Shown here: in pieces, positions 1 to 8,496 of the stretch
Layout of the letters: each line of letters starts with the position of its first letter
Numbering within the stretch: position 1 is the stretch's first letter
Assembly: GCF_900109745.1 (NCBI RefSeq)
Contig: NZ_FOAV01000001.1
Coordinates: forward strand, 372,001 to 436,000
Source of the DNA: Roseateles sp. YR242
GTDB taxonomy: Bacteria > Pseudomonadota > Gammaproteobacteria > Burkholderiales > Burkholderiaceae_C
Reading direction: 5' to 3'
Length of the DNA: 64,000 nt
Program-made: the position numbers and the translations under genes
The notes under the pieces: generated by a model
Seen by the model: the letters and a program-made list of their open reading frames with translations, nothing else
Databases searched by the model: none
What the model was told of the DNA's origin: nothing

Positions 1-2
1 AG

Positions 3-185
3 GCCGAGGCCCAGCTGCTGCTTGGCGATCTGGCCTTGGCCAAGACCTGCTATCAACGGGCTGTCGGCTTGTGCAAGTACGCGGCAGAAACCATCGCAAC
101 GATGCGCTCGCAGGCTGAGACCAACCTGCAGAAGCTGGGCCACGACCCTCAAGTGTTCAATCTGCTGTTTACACCGCCGCCTTGA
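3..185 (+). CDS. C-terminal fragment of an unidentified, possibly TPR-type protein
   Basis: An open frame enters from the left edge and stops at a TGA at 183-185, giving about 60 residues. The tail begins AEAQLLLGDLALAKTCYQRA, an amphipathic helix pattern typical of tetratricopeptide-like helices, and ends in PPP. The upstream part is outside the window, so neither start nor domain content can be seen. The next gene is convergent. Assignment to a TPR-type protein is a guess from the helix pattern only. Confidence 0.4.
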   Translation, partial: AEAQLLLGDLALAKTCYQRAVGLCKYAAETIATMRSQAETNLQKLGHDPQVFNLLFTPPP

Positions 186-368
186 TGCATTCCAGCTCGG
201 CCAGGCGGCGGCCGGCCGCGCATTGCTTGCCCATCCTGTGCACCGCCTCCCGTGGTTTGGCCGCCAGCTCGGCGACGGGCGCGTTGCCCGGGGTCCTACC
301 AGGCCCTCCGATTTGCATTCGAGTGCAACCCTGCGGCATCAGGCAATGCCCGATGCCGCATCGTCACA

Positions 369-1619
369 TCACTTCTTGCCCGAGCGGGACACCACGAGCC
401 ACAGGCCCGCCAGATCGGCCGAACCGTCCGTGCCCTTCACGTTGCGCCAGGTGGCTTGAGCCTTGCTGGTTTCGCCAGCCAGGTACTGCGCCAGACCCTG
501 GTAGAGCTTGGCATCGTCCGGGCGCTTGAAATTGCCCTTGGCGATGCCGTCGTCGATCAGCTTCAGCCCGGCAGGCTTCTGGCCACGTTGCACCAGCGCC
601 AGGCCCAGCTTGACCAGATCGTCGCCTTCGCGCGCGCTGCGGGCAGCCTGCTCGTTGGCGGCCTGGGCAGCCACAGCCTCTTGAATGCGCTTGTCCAGCA
701 GGTCAGCCAGGCGCTTCGGACGGCCATTGTCGTCCTGGGGCTTGAGCACACCAGCGGCGAAGCCCTTCTCCACGACCTTCTTGCCCTCTTCCGGGAAGCC
801 GGCGGCACCGGCCAGCTGGGCCAGTTCCATGTAGTCGTTGGCACCGGTCATGTTGTCCGTGACCAGGCGCAGACGCAGCACGTCCAGCTGATAGCGCGAA
901 GCGCTGAAGCCCTTCTTGCTTTGCAGCCCGCTCAGCGCCACGCTCCACAGCCTGGGCGTGGGGTAGTAGTTCAGCAGCTTCTGGGTGAGCTGGGACGCCA
1001 GGGCGCCATCACCCTTCTTGTCCGCGGCCCACAGAGCCGTGTTCAGGGTTTGCTGGGCGGGTGTGCGGCCGGCCTTTTCGTCCGCCTGGATCTCGGCCAG
1101 TGCATCCTTCAGCATCGGGCCGACGTCGCCAGACTTCATCTGGGCCTGGGTCTGCACCTGCTTCATCGTGGGGCTGTTGCCACCAGCGGCGAAGTACTTG
1201 TTCGACCAGTCCAGCGCCTTGGCGGTGTTGCCAATCCGCAGATAAGTGCCGGCGATGGCTTCCATCATGGGCAGCTTCTGGGCAGCAGGCAGGCGGCCGG
1301 CGGCGTTCAGGGCATCAAAACCCTTCACCATGGCATCGGCATCACCGGTGCGCGAGGCCGCAGAGATGCGCAGACCTTCCAGCGCGGCGTTCTCGTCCGC
1401 ATTGCGGCCGGGCACGGCTTCGGCTTCACGAAGTTTGGCCAGGGCCTCAGGGGCCTTGCCGGCCTTCAGCAGATCGGACGCGGCCTTCAGATGCTTGCCC
1501 ACATCGGGACGCACCTGGGCGGCCGCCTGGGACATCACACTCAGCGTGCCCTCGGGCGTTTGACCCAGCACCAGGGCCGCGGCACCAACAGCGGCAGTGG
1601 CCAACAGTTTCAGTTTCAT
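369..1619 (-). CDS. Secreted TPR-like protein of the TonB/ExbBD operon
   Basis: 416 residues. The N-terminus (MKLKLLATAAVGAAALVLG) is a typical Sec signal peptide, so the mature protein should be periplasmic. The rest is Ala/Leu/Lys-rich helical repeat sequence: an early repeat near 45-75 (LLKAGKAPEALAKLREAE) and repeat-like helices to the C-terminus (YQGLAQYLAGETSKAQATW), suggesting a TPR or superhelical scaffold. It is the last gene of the minus-strand run tonB-exbB-exbD-exbD, 78 bp after the second exbD. Similar TPR proteins accompany TonB-ExbBD operons in Burkholderiales and Xanthomonads, where they are presumed accessory to energy transduction. The enzymatic role, if any, is unknown. Confidence 0.75.
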   Translation of the reverse strand: MKLKLLATAAVGAAALVLGQTPEGTLSVMSQAAAQVRPDVGKHLKAASDLLKAGKAPEALAKLREAEAVPGRNADENAALEGLRISAASRTGDADAMVKGFDALNAAGRLPAAQKLPMMEAIAGTYLRIGNTAKALDWSNKYFAAGGNSPTMKQVQTQAQMKSGDVGPMLKDALAEIQADEKAGRTPAQQTLNTALWAADKKGDGALASQLTQKLLNYYPTPRLWSVALSGLQSKKGFSASRYQLDVLRLRLVTDNMTGANDYMELAQLAGAAGFPEEGKKVVEKGFAAGVLKPQDDNGRPKRLADLLDKRIQEAVAAQAANEQAARSAREGDDLVKLGLALVQRGQKPAGLKLIDDGIAKGNFKRPDDAKLYQGLAQYLAGETSKAQATWRNVKGTDGSADLAGLWLVVSRSGKK

Positions 1620-1697
1620 TCGCTTGCTCTCCTACGAAGAAAAACGCGCCGCCCTTACGGGCAGCGCGTTCTGTTCTATCACCAAATCAGGCAGCCA

Positions 1698-2129
1698 TCA
1701 GTTGATGAACTGTTCGTTCCCGACCATGGCCATCTTCTTGACGCCCAGCCGCTGCGCGGAAGCCATCACTGCCGCCACATAGCCATATTCGGCCAGCTTG
1801 TTCGGCTTGATGTGCACTTCCGGCTGGTCCGGGATCGCAGTGACCTCGGACAGCTTGGATTCAAGTGCGGCATGGCTGGCCAGGGCCTGGCCGTCCCAGA
1901 ACACCGTACCGTCGAAGTCGATCGCCACTTCGTGGACGATCGGTTCGACCGGGTGTTCGTTGGGCCGCGGCGGCGGCATGTCCAGGTTGACCGAGTGCAG
2001 CTGGATCGGGATGGTGATGATCAACATCACCAGCAGCACCAGCATCACGTCGATCAGCGGCGTCGTGTTGACGTCCAGCATGGTTTCTGGCTCGTCACTG
2101 CCGCTGGAGCTTCCAACATTCATACCCAT
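1698..2129 (-). CDS. exbD: ExbD/TolR-family energy transducer (second copy)
   Basis: 143 residues with the ExbD architecture: a short cytoplasmic N-terminus, one membrane helix at about 22-42 beginning NTTPLIDVMLVLLVMLIITI, then a periplasmic domain. The membrane Asp in PLIDVMLVLL is the conserved protonatable residue of ExbD/TolR. It couples proton flow through ExbB to TonB. It lies 12 bp after another exbD, so the operon carries two different ExbD proteins; the second one ends in a VGNEQFIN tail. Heteromeric or receptor-specific ExbD pairs are known from Xanthomonas-type TonB systems. Confidence 0.93.
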   Translation of the reverse strand: MGMNVGSSSGSDEPETMLDVNTTPLIDVMLVLLVMLIITIPIQLHSVNLDMPPPRPNEHPVEPIVHEVAIDFDGTVFWDGQALASHAALESKLSEVTAIPDQPEVHIKPNKLAEYGYVAAVMASAQRLGVKKMAMVGNEQFIN

Positions 2130-2141
2130 TGTTCAGCTCCT

Positions 2142-2570
2142 TCAACCGCCCCGAGCGGGCGGCTCGGTGACGAACTTGATGGACATGATGCCGGCGCGCT
2201 GGCACGCAAACATCACCTTGCCCACATTCTCGTAGCGCGATTTCTCGTCGCCACGGATGTGGACTTCCGGTTGAGGATTCAGAACCGCCACCTTCTTCAG
2301 ACGTGCCACCAGTGTTTCCGTGTCCGGAACCAGTTGCACGCCCCAGTAGATGTCGCCTTCCTTGGTCACCGCAATTTCGATGTTCTCCGGCTTGGTGACG
2401 CGGACGGCATTCGTCTCTTTCGGCAGGGTCACCCCCACCGATTGCGTCACCACGGGAACGGTGATCAGGAAGATGATCAGCAACACCAGCATCACGTCCA
2501 CGAGGGGCGTGGTGTTGATGGTGGAGACCACCTCGTCGTCGCCACCGGACGAACCTACGTTCATCCCCAT
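2142..2570 (-). CDS. exbD: ExbD/TolR-family energy transducer (first copy)
   Basis: 142 residues. N-terminal cytoplasmic stretch (MGMNVGSSGGDDEVVSTINT), then a membrane helix containing PLVDVMLVLLIIFLITVPVV with the conserved Asp, then a roughly 95-residue periplasmic domain. It begins 24 bp after exbB. Both ExbD copies start with MGMNVGSS and share the NTTPLxDVMLVLL motif, so they are paralogues from a local duplication that have since diverged. Function by family: proton-motive-force coupling in the inner-membrane TonB-ExbB-ExbD complex. Confidence 0.94.
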   Translation of the reverse strand: MGMNVGSSGGDDEVVSTINTTPLVDVMLVLLIIFLITVPVVTQSVGVTLPKETNAVRVTKPENIEIAVTKEGDIYWGVQLVPDTETLVARLKKVAVLNPQPEVHIRGDEKSRYENVGKVMFACQRAGIMSIKFVTEPPARGG

Positions 2571-2594
2571 ATTGAGTCTCCGGGACTTCGAGTA

Positions 2595-3452
2595 TTAACG
2601 GCCGGCGACCTTGCGGCTGCCCATCAGGACGCCGTGCAGGTCAGCAGCGAAGGCACGAACCTGGCCCATCACCGACTTGTTGCGGTTGACCAGCCAGTTG
2701 TAGCCCAGCACGGCCGGAACAGCCACGCCCAGACCGATGGCGGTCATGATCAGGGCGGCGCCCACGGGGCCGGCCACCTTGTCGATCGAAGCCTGGCCAG
2801 CCACACCGATCTGGGTCAGCGCTTGCAGGATGCCCCACACCGTGCCGAACAGGCCGATGAAAGGAGAGGTCGAGCCGACGGTCGCCAGGAAGCCCAGGCC
2901 GCCTTGCAGACGCGAGTTCACTTCGCCCACAGCGCGGTCGATGTTCATCGTCACCCAGGTGTTGTGATCGATGTTCTCGGTCAGGGCACCTTCGTGATGA
3001 TCGGAAGCTTCCACGCCGGTTTGGGCGATGTAGCGGAAGGCGCCGGTTTCGCTCAGGCCCTTGATGCCTTCAGCCAGCGAGGCCTTCTTGAAGAAGGTGC
3101 TGCGGACTTCCTTGGCTTCACGAGCGATCTTGGAGGTGTCCCAGAGCTTCGTGAACAGGATGTACCAGGAACCCAGCGACATCACGAACAGGATCGCCAG
3201 AACGATCTGGTCCACGATGTTGCCGTGAGCAACGATGTTGCCCAGGCTGTAGGGGTTATCAACCTTGGCGGGAGCAGCCGGAGCAGCTTCAGGAGCAGCA
3301 GCGGGGGCAGTGTCAACAGCCGGAGCAGCCGTCGTCTCGACGCCAGAAGCGGCAGCGGACGCTGCGTCCTGCGCATGAGCGACCAGGGGGGACACGGCCA
3401 GGGTCGCGGCGCACGCAACGGCCGCAAACAAGGCAGACAGACGAGAGATCAT
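2595..3452 (-). CDS. exbB: ExbB/MotA/TolQ-family proton channel subunit
   Basis: 285 residues. A signal-like N-terminus (MISRLSALFAAVACAATLAV) and an Ala/Pro-rich linker to about residue 65 precede the ExbB core. The core has a first membrane helix near 80-100 (IVLAILFVMSLGSWYILFTK), a cytoplasmic loop, and two further helices near 190-210 and 230-255. The GLFGTVWGILQAL and GPVGAALIMTAIGLGVAVPAV motifs are diagnostic of MotA/TolQ/ExbB channels. An N-terminal Ala/Pro extension is common in betaproteobacterial ExbB. It is the second gene of the tonB operon, 102 bp after tonB. Confidence 0.95.
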   Translation of the reverse strand: MISRLSALFAAVACAATLAVSPLVAHAQDAASAAASGVETTAAPAVDTAPAAAPEAAPAAPAKVDNPYSLGNIVAHGNIVDQIVLAILFVMSLGSWYILFTKLWDTSKIAREAKEVRSTFFKKASLAEGIKGLSETGAFRYIAQTGVEASDHHEGALTENIDHNTWVTMNIDRAVGEVNSRLQGGLGFLATVGSTSPFIGLFGTVWGILQALTQIGVAGQASIDKVAGPVGAALIMTAIGLGVAVPAVLGYNWLVNRNKSVMGQVRAFAADLHGVLMGSRKVAGR

Positions 3453-3554
3453 GGAGGTGGCTCCTACGCAAAAAGTCTTGAACTCAGGTTGAGAGAGGCG
3501 GGGCGCGTCAGGCGCCCCGTTTTGTTCGATCAGATCGGCCGGGAACCCGGCACA

Positions 3555-4199
3555 TCAATCCATGCTGAAGACGAACTCCTGCTCAAGGAGAAGGTCTCCC
3601 GGGCATTCGTAGCTTTCCGTCAGCGCGGCCTGGATCGCGTTCTTCATGGCACGTTCCGCCTTGCGGTCGTTCGCGCCACGGATAGTGGTGAACTGGACTT
3701 CCGTCACGCGGCCGGCCTTCACCGTGAAGGTGGCCTTGTAGGAAGCCTGGCCCGACCAGTTCAGGGCTGGCATCTCAGGCTTGCCCATCTTGGTGCAGTT
3801 GCCGATGGCCTTCATCGGGCCGGCCCGCGGCGGTGCCGGGGGCGCAGGCGGCGTCGTCGGCAGCACCGGCTTGAAGTCGGTGACCGGCGGCGGCGTGGTC
3901 GACACCTGCGGCGCGGGCGTGTTCACCGGCGGAGGCGCGGTGACGATCACTTCCGGCGGCGGCACGAACGGTGGCGGCGGGGCCTTGATGTCCGGGGGCG
4001 GCGGCACCACCTTCTCCGGAGGGGGAGGAGGTTTGACCTTTTCCTCGACGACCTTCACATCGATGGGGCCCTTGATGGCTTCCTTCACCTTGGTCGCAAG
4101 ACCGCTGGCCAGGGCGCCGATGATCAGGACGTGCACCAGTACGACGAGGCCAAAGCCCGTCAGGCGCGACGAACCGCCTTTATCCTGCGCAAAGTTCAT
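3555..4199 (-). CDS. tonB: TonB energy transducer
   Basis: 214 residues with TonB layout: a short cytoplasmic N-terminus, one membrane anchor at about 15-35 (GFGLVVLVHVLIIGALASGL), a long Pro/Val/Lys-rich periplasmic linker at about 55-125 with repeated PPPP blocks, and a C-terminal TonB domain of about 80 residues (from MPALNWSGQASYKATFTV). It reaches across the periplasm to the TonB box of outer-membrane receptors such as the one at 5767-8496. First gene of the operon. The plus-strand GGCGG runs at 3840-4040 are just the linker codons. Confidence 0.93.
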   Translation of the reverse strand: MNFAQDKGGSSRLTGFGLVVLVHVLIIGALASGLATKVKEAIKGPIDVKVVEEKVKPPPPPEKVVPPPPDIKAPPPPFVPPPEVIVTAPPPVNTPAPQVSTTPPPVTDFKPVLPTTPPAPPAPPRAGPMKAIGNCTKMGKPEMPALNWSGQASYKATFTVKAGRVTEVQFTTIRGANDRKAERAMKNAIQAALTESYECPGDLLLEQEFVFSMD

Positions 4200-4451
4200 G
4201 CGCGCTCCTTCATCAAACTGCGAATAACTTTCATCGAGACTAAAGGGGAGTTCGACTCAACACAGCACCAGGCTGATCAGGCGTTCGCGCTGCAACCCAT
4301 CGAGTTAGCAGCGCCTGTCTTGCCGGCTGTGCGGACAGCAGGGAACGGTGGTGCAACGGCTATCAGTGCCGAAGATCGCCGACCCGCCGAATGCAGGATG
4401 GACATCACACGAAGAACCGAAACCCTGGGCACGATACGAACCCGACTCAAC

Positions 4452-4481
4452 AAAAATGCCCGTCGGCTTGTGGCCACGGGC
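4452..4481 (-). terminator. Rho-independent terminator, minus strand
   Basis: Stem GCCCGT (4458-4463) pairs with ACGGGC (4476-4481) around a 12-nt loop. On the minus strand the stem is followed by ATTTTTG, from the plus-strand A tract at 4452-4456. It would stop transcripts arriving from the 2OG oxygenase gene (ends 4900) or from a short unrecognised transcript nearer by. Confidence 0.6.
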
Positions 4482-4669
4482 GTCTCAAGGACCGATCCAG
4501 TTCCGCAGCCAAACCGCAGACCTGATCACCTTGCGCGACGCTGATCATAAACGACATGGACTTGCGCCCTTCCCTGGGGTTTGCCCCAGGAATTTCACGC
4601 TTCGCCCATGCCCCTTCAGAGCGGATTGGATAGATCTCAACGATCCATGCCGCTCCGTTTCCGACTCAC

Positions 4670-4687
4670 CTGGTATCTTACTGGTAT
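4670..4687. repeat. Tandem CTGGTAT heptamers, one helical turn apart
   Basis: CTGGTAT occurs at 4670-4676 and again at 4681-4687. The 11-bp spacing places both on the same face of the DNA, as expected for a tandem protein-binding site. TGGTAT half-sites occur in several GntR-type sugar/uronate operators, but here they are direct repeats rather than inverted, and no regulator can be assigned. Confidence 0.3.
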
Positions 4688-4899
4688 GGTGGCCGCCAAG
4701 CGACGGCACCAGATCAGTGCTTTCCCGGTGAACCGGCTGCCCATCCAGGCAGTACCGAACGTTGGAGCAATTTTCGCACCTAGAAAACGGTTGCGCGGGT
4801 TAACCGTGCGCCTGCCGCTCATCTCAGTGAAAAAGCGAATTTAGCGACAAATCGCGGGCGCATCCACTAGCGTCAACCCTGCGAGGGCTGGCGCACATC

Positions 4900-5637
4900 T
4901 CACGCTGGAGCGCCCTGCCCCGCCTCGCCCTTCCGCTGCGCCGCAATCAGCCACCCTGTGATGGCCTGACGCTCGCCCATGGCAAACGGCGGGACATAGG
5001 ACACGAAGTGCGGCTGCGGCACGGTAAACAAGGAGAGGGAGTTGAAGTGGGGATAGAAGGTCTCCAGCACGGAACCATCTTCCCCGGTGAAATGCAGCAG
5101 GCCACCCCAGTCGGGGCTCCAGCGGCGGGTGAGATTGATGACGTAGGCAATGCGGCGGTCCTCCCGCTCCACGTGGTCGTCGTGGCTGGTGAGGAAATTC
5201 CCGCGTGAATACAGGGTGGCCTGGGCATAGACCCCATTGATGGCCTCGTCACCGCTGAGCTGCCGCATGCGGGACAGGAATTCCTCGTCCGCCATCCAGC
5301 GCATGAAGCGCGCCAGCAGGTCGTTGCGCCCCTGCTGCAGGGCTTCCACCAGCGAGTCTGAAAAGAACGAGAACTGGAAGCCCTCCCGCGCTACGGAATG
5401 GATGCCTTCGGTTAATTGCCAACGCTGTTCGGGCGTGAGGCTGCGCAACTGCTCACCGGTCAGGCGGCGGTCGCCGTTGGCATCCCGGTAGGCCAGTTGC
5501 CAATCAATCTTCTGCAGGGAACGGTCCAGCGCATCCGCCACCTCGGTGGCAAAGAAATCGCGGATCAACACCCGTCCGGTGGTGCGCAGCGTGTGCCCCA
5601 GCGCGGCGAAGTCCAGAGTGGGATTCAGATAGTTCAT
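4900..5637 (-). CDS. 2-oxoglutarate/Fe(II)-dependent oxygenase (prolyl-4-hydroxylase-like)
   Basis: 245 residues. The double-stranded beta-helix metal site is visible: H152-x-D154 in the stretch TSHDDHVERE, the distal histidine H210 in PQPHFVSYVPP, and R223 in MGERQAITGW, the expected 2-oxoglutarate anchor. An inserted WSPDWGGLLHFTGEDGSV segment matches the usual beta-turn before the sheet. These enzymes hydroxylate proteins or small molecules using O2 and 2-oxoglutarate. The gene starts 130 bp after the TonB-dependent receptor, in the same direction but beyond a strong terminator. Pairing of such oxygenases with TonB receptors is common in Caulobacter and Xanthomonas, where substrates are mostly unknown. 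A purine-rich CAGGGGTG precedes the ATG. Confidence 0.85.
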   Translation of the reverse strand: MNYLNPTLDFAALGHTLRTTGRVLIRDFFATEVADALDRSLQKIDWQLAYRDANGDRRLTGEQLRSLTPEQRWQLTEGIHSVAREGFQFSFFSDSLVEALQQGRNDLLARFMRWMADEEFLSRMRQLSGDEAINGVYAQATLYSRGNFLTSHDDHVEREDRRIAYVINLTRRWSPDWGGLLHFTGEDGSVLETFYPHFNSLSLFTVPQPHFVSYVPPFAMGERQAITGWLIAAQRKGEAGQGAPA

Positions 5638-5689
5638 GAGACTTGGACACCCCTGCCCGCGATGGGTCGGGCATGACGTCGAGCATACG

Positions 5690-5724
5690 CATAAAACAAG
5701 GGCAGGCCCCGGAGGGCCTGCCCT
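5690..5724 (-). terminator. Strong Rho-independent terminator after the TonB receptor
   Basis: A perfect 11-bp stem: AGGGCAGGCCC (5699-5709), loop CGGA, GGGCCTGCCCT (5714-5724). On the minus strand the stem runs into TTGTTTTAT. It separates the receptor gene from the oxygenase gene, so the oxygenase must use read-through or its own promoter in 5638-5690. Confidence 0.85.
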
Positions 5725-5737
5725 GACTTCAGACCGG

Positions 5738-5761
5738 ACTGATCCGATGGATCGGATCAGT
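5738..5761. repeat. Perfect 11-bp inverted repeat just after the receptor stop
   Basis: ACTGATCCGAT (5738-5748), two central bases GG, ATCGGATCAGT (5751-5761), five bases past the receptor stop codon. In RNA it forms a tight hairpin upstream of the terminator. It could protect the mRNA 3' end or bind a protein as DNA. No U tract of its own. Confidence 0.5.
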
Positions 5762-5766
5762 CAGGA

Positions 5767-8496
5767 TCAGAAGGCGTACTTGCCACGCACGTAGAAGGTA
5801 CGGCCCTTCACATCGGCGTAGGTCGGGTCGAAACCGACCTGGAAGTAGTCTTCCTGAACGGTGACCGGCGGCTTCTTGTCCAGCAGGTTGCGGAAGCCCG
5901 CGGTGAAGGTCATGTTCTTGATGCCCTTGAACTGACCTTGCAGGTCCAGCAGACCATACGACTTGACCTTGCGCTCTTCGCCGTAGTCCGTGTAGCTGTC
6001 TTGCAGGTAGTAGCGGGCGCCGATGCCCCAGTTGCCACGATCCCAGTCCAGCGTGAAGGTCTGCTTGAACTTGATCACCGGGCCGCCAACGTCGTACTTG
6101 CCAAGCTTGTCCACCTTGTCGCCAGTGACGACGTTGGTTTCGGTGCTCTTGGTCAGGATCGTGCCCTCCCAACCCGGGGTGAACACACCGAAATCGGTGC
6201 GCACACGGGTGCGAGCGCTCAGGTCGAAGCCGGAGACACGGGCCTGGCCCACGTTCTCTTGCGAGGCATTGACGTAGTTCAGGTAGCCGGTGACCGGATC
6301 CACCACCAGGCGGTCGGAGTAGGCCGAGCTGCTGGTCGTCGGGCCGGTCTGGTTCTTGTACCAGTCCTTCAGGATGTCGTCACCCGACAGCGAGCGGATG
6401 CCGTTGGTGATCTTGATGTCGAAGTAGTCCACGCCAATGGTGGTGTCCTTGATCATCTCGAACACCAGACCCAGGGTGAAGGTCTTGGACTTTTCCGGCT
6501 TCAGGTCCGGATTGCTGTTGTTCACTGCCGTCAGCTGCACATTGCAGTGGTCGGCATTGAAGCGGTCAGACCGCTCGCAACCAGGCTTGGAGACGCCATC
6601 CTTGGGGTCAACCCCGGTGTTGATGGAGTTGTAGTACGGATCGTCCCAGTTGCCACCGGTGTTCGTGCCTGCAGCAGGCGCGTACATGTTGTCCAGCGCC
6701 GGGGCACGGAAGCCCTTGCCGGCGGACGCGCGGAACAGCAGACCCGGCATGGGCGTGAAGCGCAGCGAGAGCTTGGGGCTGGTGGAGGACAGGTTCGGCG
6801 AGCTGAAGACGCCGTCACGCGACTCACCCTTGGTGCCGCTGTAGCGGTCATAACGCACCGCAGCGTTGATTTCCAGCGACTTGAGAACGGGGAAGTTCAT
6901 TTCAGCGAACACACCGCTCACGTCACGCTGGCCAGTCACCATGCCGGCGTTGCCGGAGCCACCCACGATGTCGCCGGAACCGGCGATGTCGGAATAGCCG
7001 TCGGTGTACTTTTCCTTGCGGAATTCACCACCGAACGCCAGGCCGGCATTGCCGTAGCCGACATTGAACAGCTCACGCGACAGCGTGATGTCCACGCCGG
7101 TATTGCTGGTCTTGGAAGCGCGGTTGTTGCCGGACAGCTCAGCCGCCTTCAGGGCCGCCAGGCCCGCGGCATCGTTCGGGCCGAACGGGTTGACCAGGCC
7201 GGTGGCCAGGGCTTCGCGCAGGCGGACGTCGGAATAGATGCCGCTGACGAAGTCGTCGCGCGCCTTGCCTTCGGCATAGGTGAACGCCGTCTTGTAGTCG
7301 AAGCCGGCCAGCGTGCCTTCGGCGCCGACGACCGTGCGCAGCACTTCGTTGGTGACCTTGTCACGGCGTTGGCCGCCGTCCACGATACGCCAATTGATCA
7401 GCAGGTCGCCGCGATAGCCGGGCTGCACCGCATCCACGGCGGCAGTGGGGTACCACTTGCCACCGCCGGGGTAGTAGTAGGCGTCCTTGCCGGTGGTGGT
7501 CGAAGGCGTCTGCGACGAACCGAGGATGATCTCGTTGCGGCTGTAGGCCACTTCGGCAAACAGCGTGTTGTTGTCGTCAGCTGCCAGCGTGCCCTTCACC
7601 AACGCGCCGTAACGCTCCTGTTGCGGGATCAGGTCAATGTAGTGCGTGTAGTCATAACGGCAGACCGGGCTGTTCTCCTTGGAGAAGCTGTCCGGACTCG
7701 CGCAGACCGGGTAGTTCGAGGCGCCCGGCACATAGGTGTTGCTGGTGGTGCCCGGAATGAAGGCGTTGGCCGGGAAGGTGTTGGCCGAATCCTTGATGAT
7801 GCCCAGGTCCGGCCGATTGCCCGTCGATGCAAAACCGCGGTCCGCAGCGCGGATCGGGTCGTACTTCTGGTAGTTGAACGTGCCCAGGACATTGAACTTC
7901 TGCTTGGACAGGTCGCCAAAGCCGAAGCCGCCCGCCAGGGAGGCCACATCACCCACCTTGTGCGGCACTTCCAGGCCGGCGCTGATTTCGCCGCCCTGCC
8001 AGTCCTTGCGCGTGATGAAGTTGATCACGCCGCCGATGGCGTCCGAACCATAGGTGGCCGAGGCGCCGTCGCGCAGCACTTCGATACGCTCGATGGCCGA
8101 CAGGGGCACCGAGTTCAAGTCCACGCCCTGGCCGCTGAACGGGTAGATCGGCAGGCGACGACCATTCAGCAGCACCAGGGTGCGGGCGCGACCCAGGCCG
8201 CGCAGCGAAGCACCGGTCTGGCCGGTGGCCGACGAGTCACCGATGGACTGGCCCAGCGAGATGCCACCACCGTTGTTGTAGCTCAGCCGATCGACCAGCT
8301 CCTGCACGTTGGAGACGCCGCTCTTGTCGATCGTGTCGCGATTGATGACGCTCACCGGCAGGGCGGTCTCGGCATCAATACGCTTGATCGACGAGCCCGT
8401 GATCTCAACCTTATCCAGCTGTTGCTGTGCGAAGGCGGGCAAAGCCACGCCAAGTGCCAGCAGCGCGGCGACGTTGACGCTCTTGCGTTTGAACAT
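5767..8496 (-). CDS. TonB-dependent outer-membrane receptor
   Basis: 909 residues from the chosen ATG at 8496, which has AAAGGAG seven bases upstream; an in-frame ATG 15 codons earlier lacks such a site. Signal peptide 1-24 (MFKRKSVNVAALLALGVALP). A TonB-box-like segment follows (LDKVEITGSS, about 26-36), then the plug domain with NVQELVDRLSYNNGGG and LRGLGRARTLVLLNGRRLPI, then the 22-strand barrel ending in a C-terminal Phe (YVRGKYAF), the usual BAM signal. The length and the LRGLGxxRTLVLLNGRR motif place it with the large CirA/OmpS-like receptors rather than narrow siderophore receptors. The ligand cannot be told. No Fur-type box is evident upstream. The upstream region is 670 bp long. Confidence 0.93.
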   Translation of the reverse strand: MFKRKSVNVAALLALGVALPAFAQQQLDKVEITGSSIKRIDAETALPVSVINRDTIDKSGVSNVQELVDRLSYNNGGGISLGQSIGDSSATGQTGASLRGLGRARTLVLLNGRRLPIYPFSGQGVDLNSVPLSAIERIEVLRDGASATYGSDAIGGVINFITRKDWQGGEISAGLEVPHKVGDVASLAGGFGFGDLSKQKFNVLGTFNYQKYDPIRAADRGFASTGNRPDLGIIKDSANTFPANAFIPGTTSNTYVPGASNYPVCASPDSFSKENSPVCRYDYTHYIDLIPQQERYGALVKGTLAADDNNTLFAEVAYSRNEIILGSSQTPSTTTGKDAYYYPGGGKWYPTAAVDAVQPGYRGDLLINWRIVDGGQRRDKVTNEVLRTVVGAEGTLAGFDYKTAFTYAEGKARDDFVSGIYSDVRLREALATGLVNPFGPNDAAGLAALKAAELSGNNRASKTSNTGVDITLSRELFNVGYGNAGLAFGGEFRKEKYTDGYSDIAGSGDIVGGSGNAGMVTGQRDVSGVFAEMNFPVLKSLEINAAVRYDRYSGTKGESRDGVFSSPNLSSTSPKLSLRFTPMPGLLFRASAGKGFRAPALDNMYAPAAGTNTGGNWDDPYYNSINTGVDPKDGVSKPGCERSDRFNADHCNVQLTAVNNSNPDLKPEKSKTFTLGLVFEMIKDTTIGVDYFDIKITNGIRSLSGDDILKDWYKNQTGPTTSSSAYSDRLVVDPVTGYLNYVNASQENVGQARVSGFDLSARTRVRTDFGVFTPGWEGTILTKSTETNVVTGDKVDKLGKYDVGGPVIKFKQTFTLDWDRGNWGIGARYYLQDSYTDYGEERKVKSYGLLDLQGQFKGIKNMTFTAGFRNLLDKKPPVTVQEDYFQVGFDPTYADVKGRTFYVRGKYAF

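Larger units (their letters stand above)
4200..4899. other. 700-bp gene-poor region upstream of tonB
   Basis: No convincing coding sequence; the short open frames here lack a good ribosome site or recognisable protein. The region must carry the tonB promoter. It also holds a minus-strand intrinsic terminator (4452-4481) and two heptamers CTGGTAT in direct orientation at 4670 and 4681. Nothing else recognised. Confidence 0.5.

Noticed and set aside
252-4544. Single 1430-residue plus-strand open frame
   Set aside because: It is antisense to the well-supported tonB-exbB-exbD-exbD-TPR genes and lacks any domain; long antisense frames are expected at this GC content.
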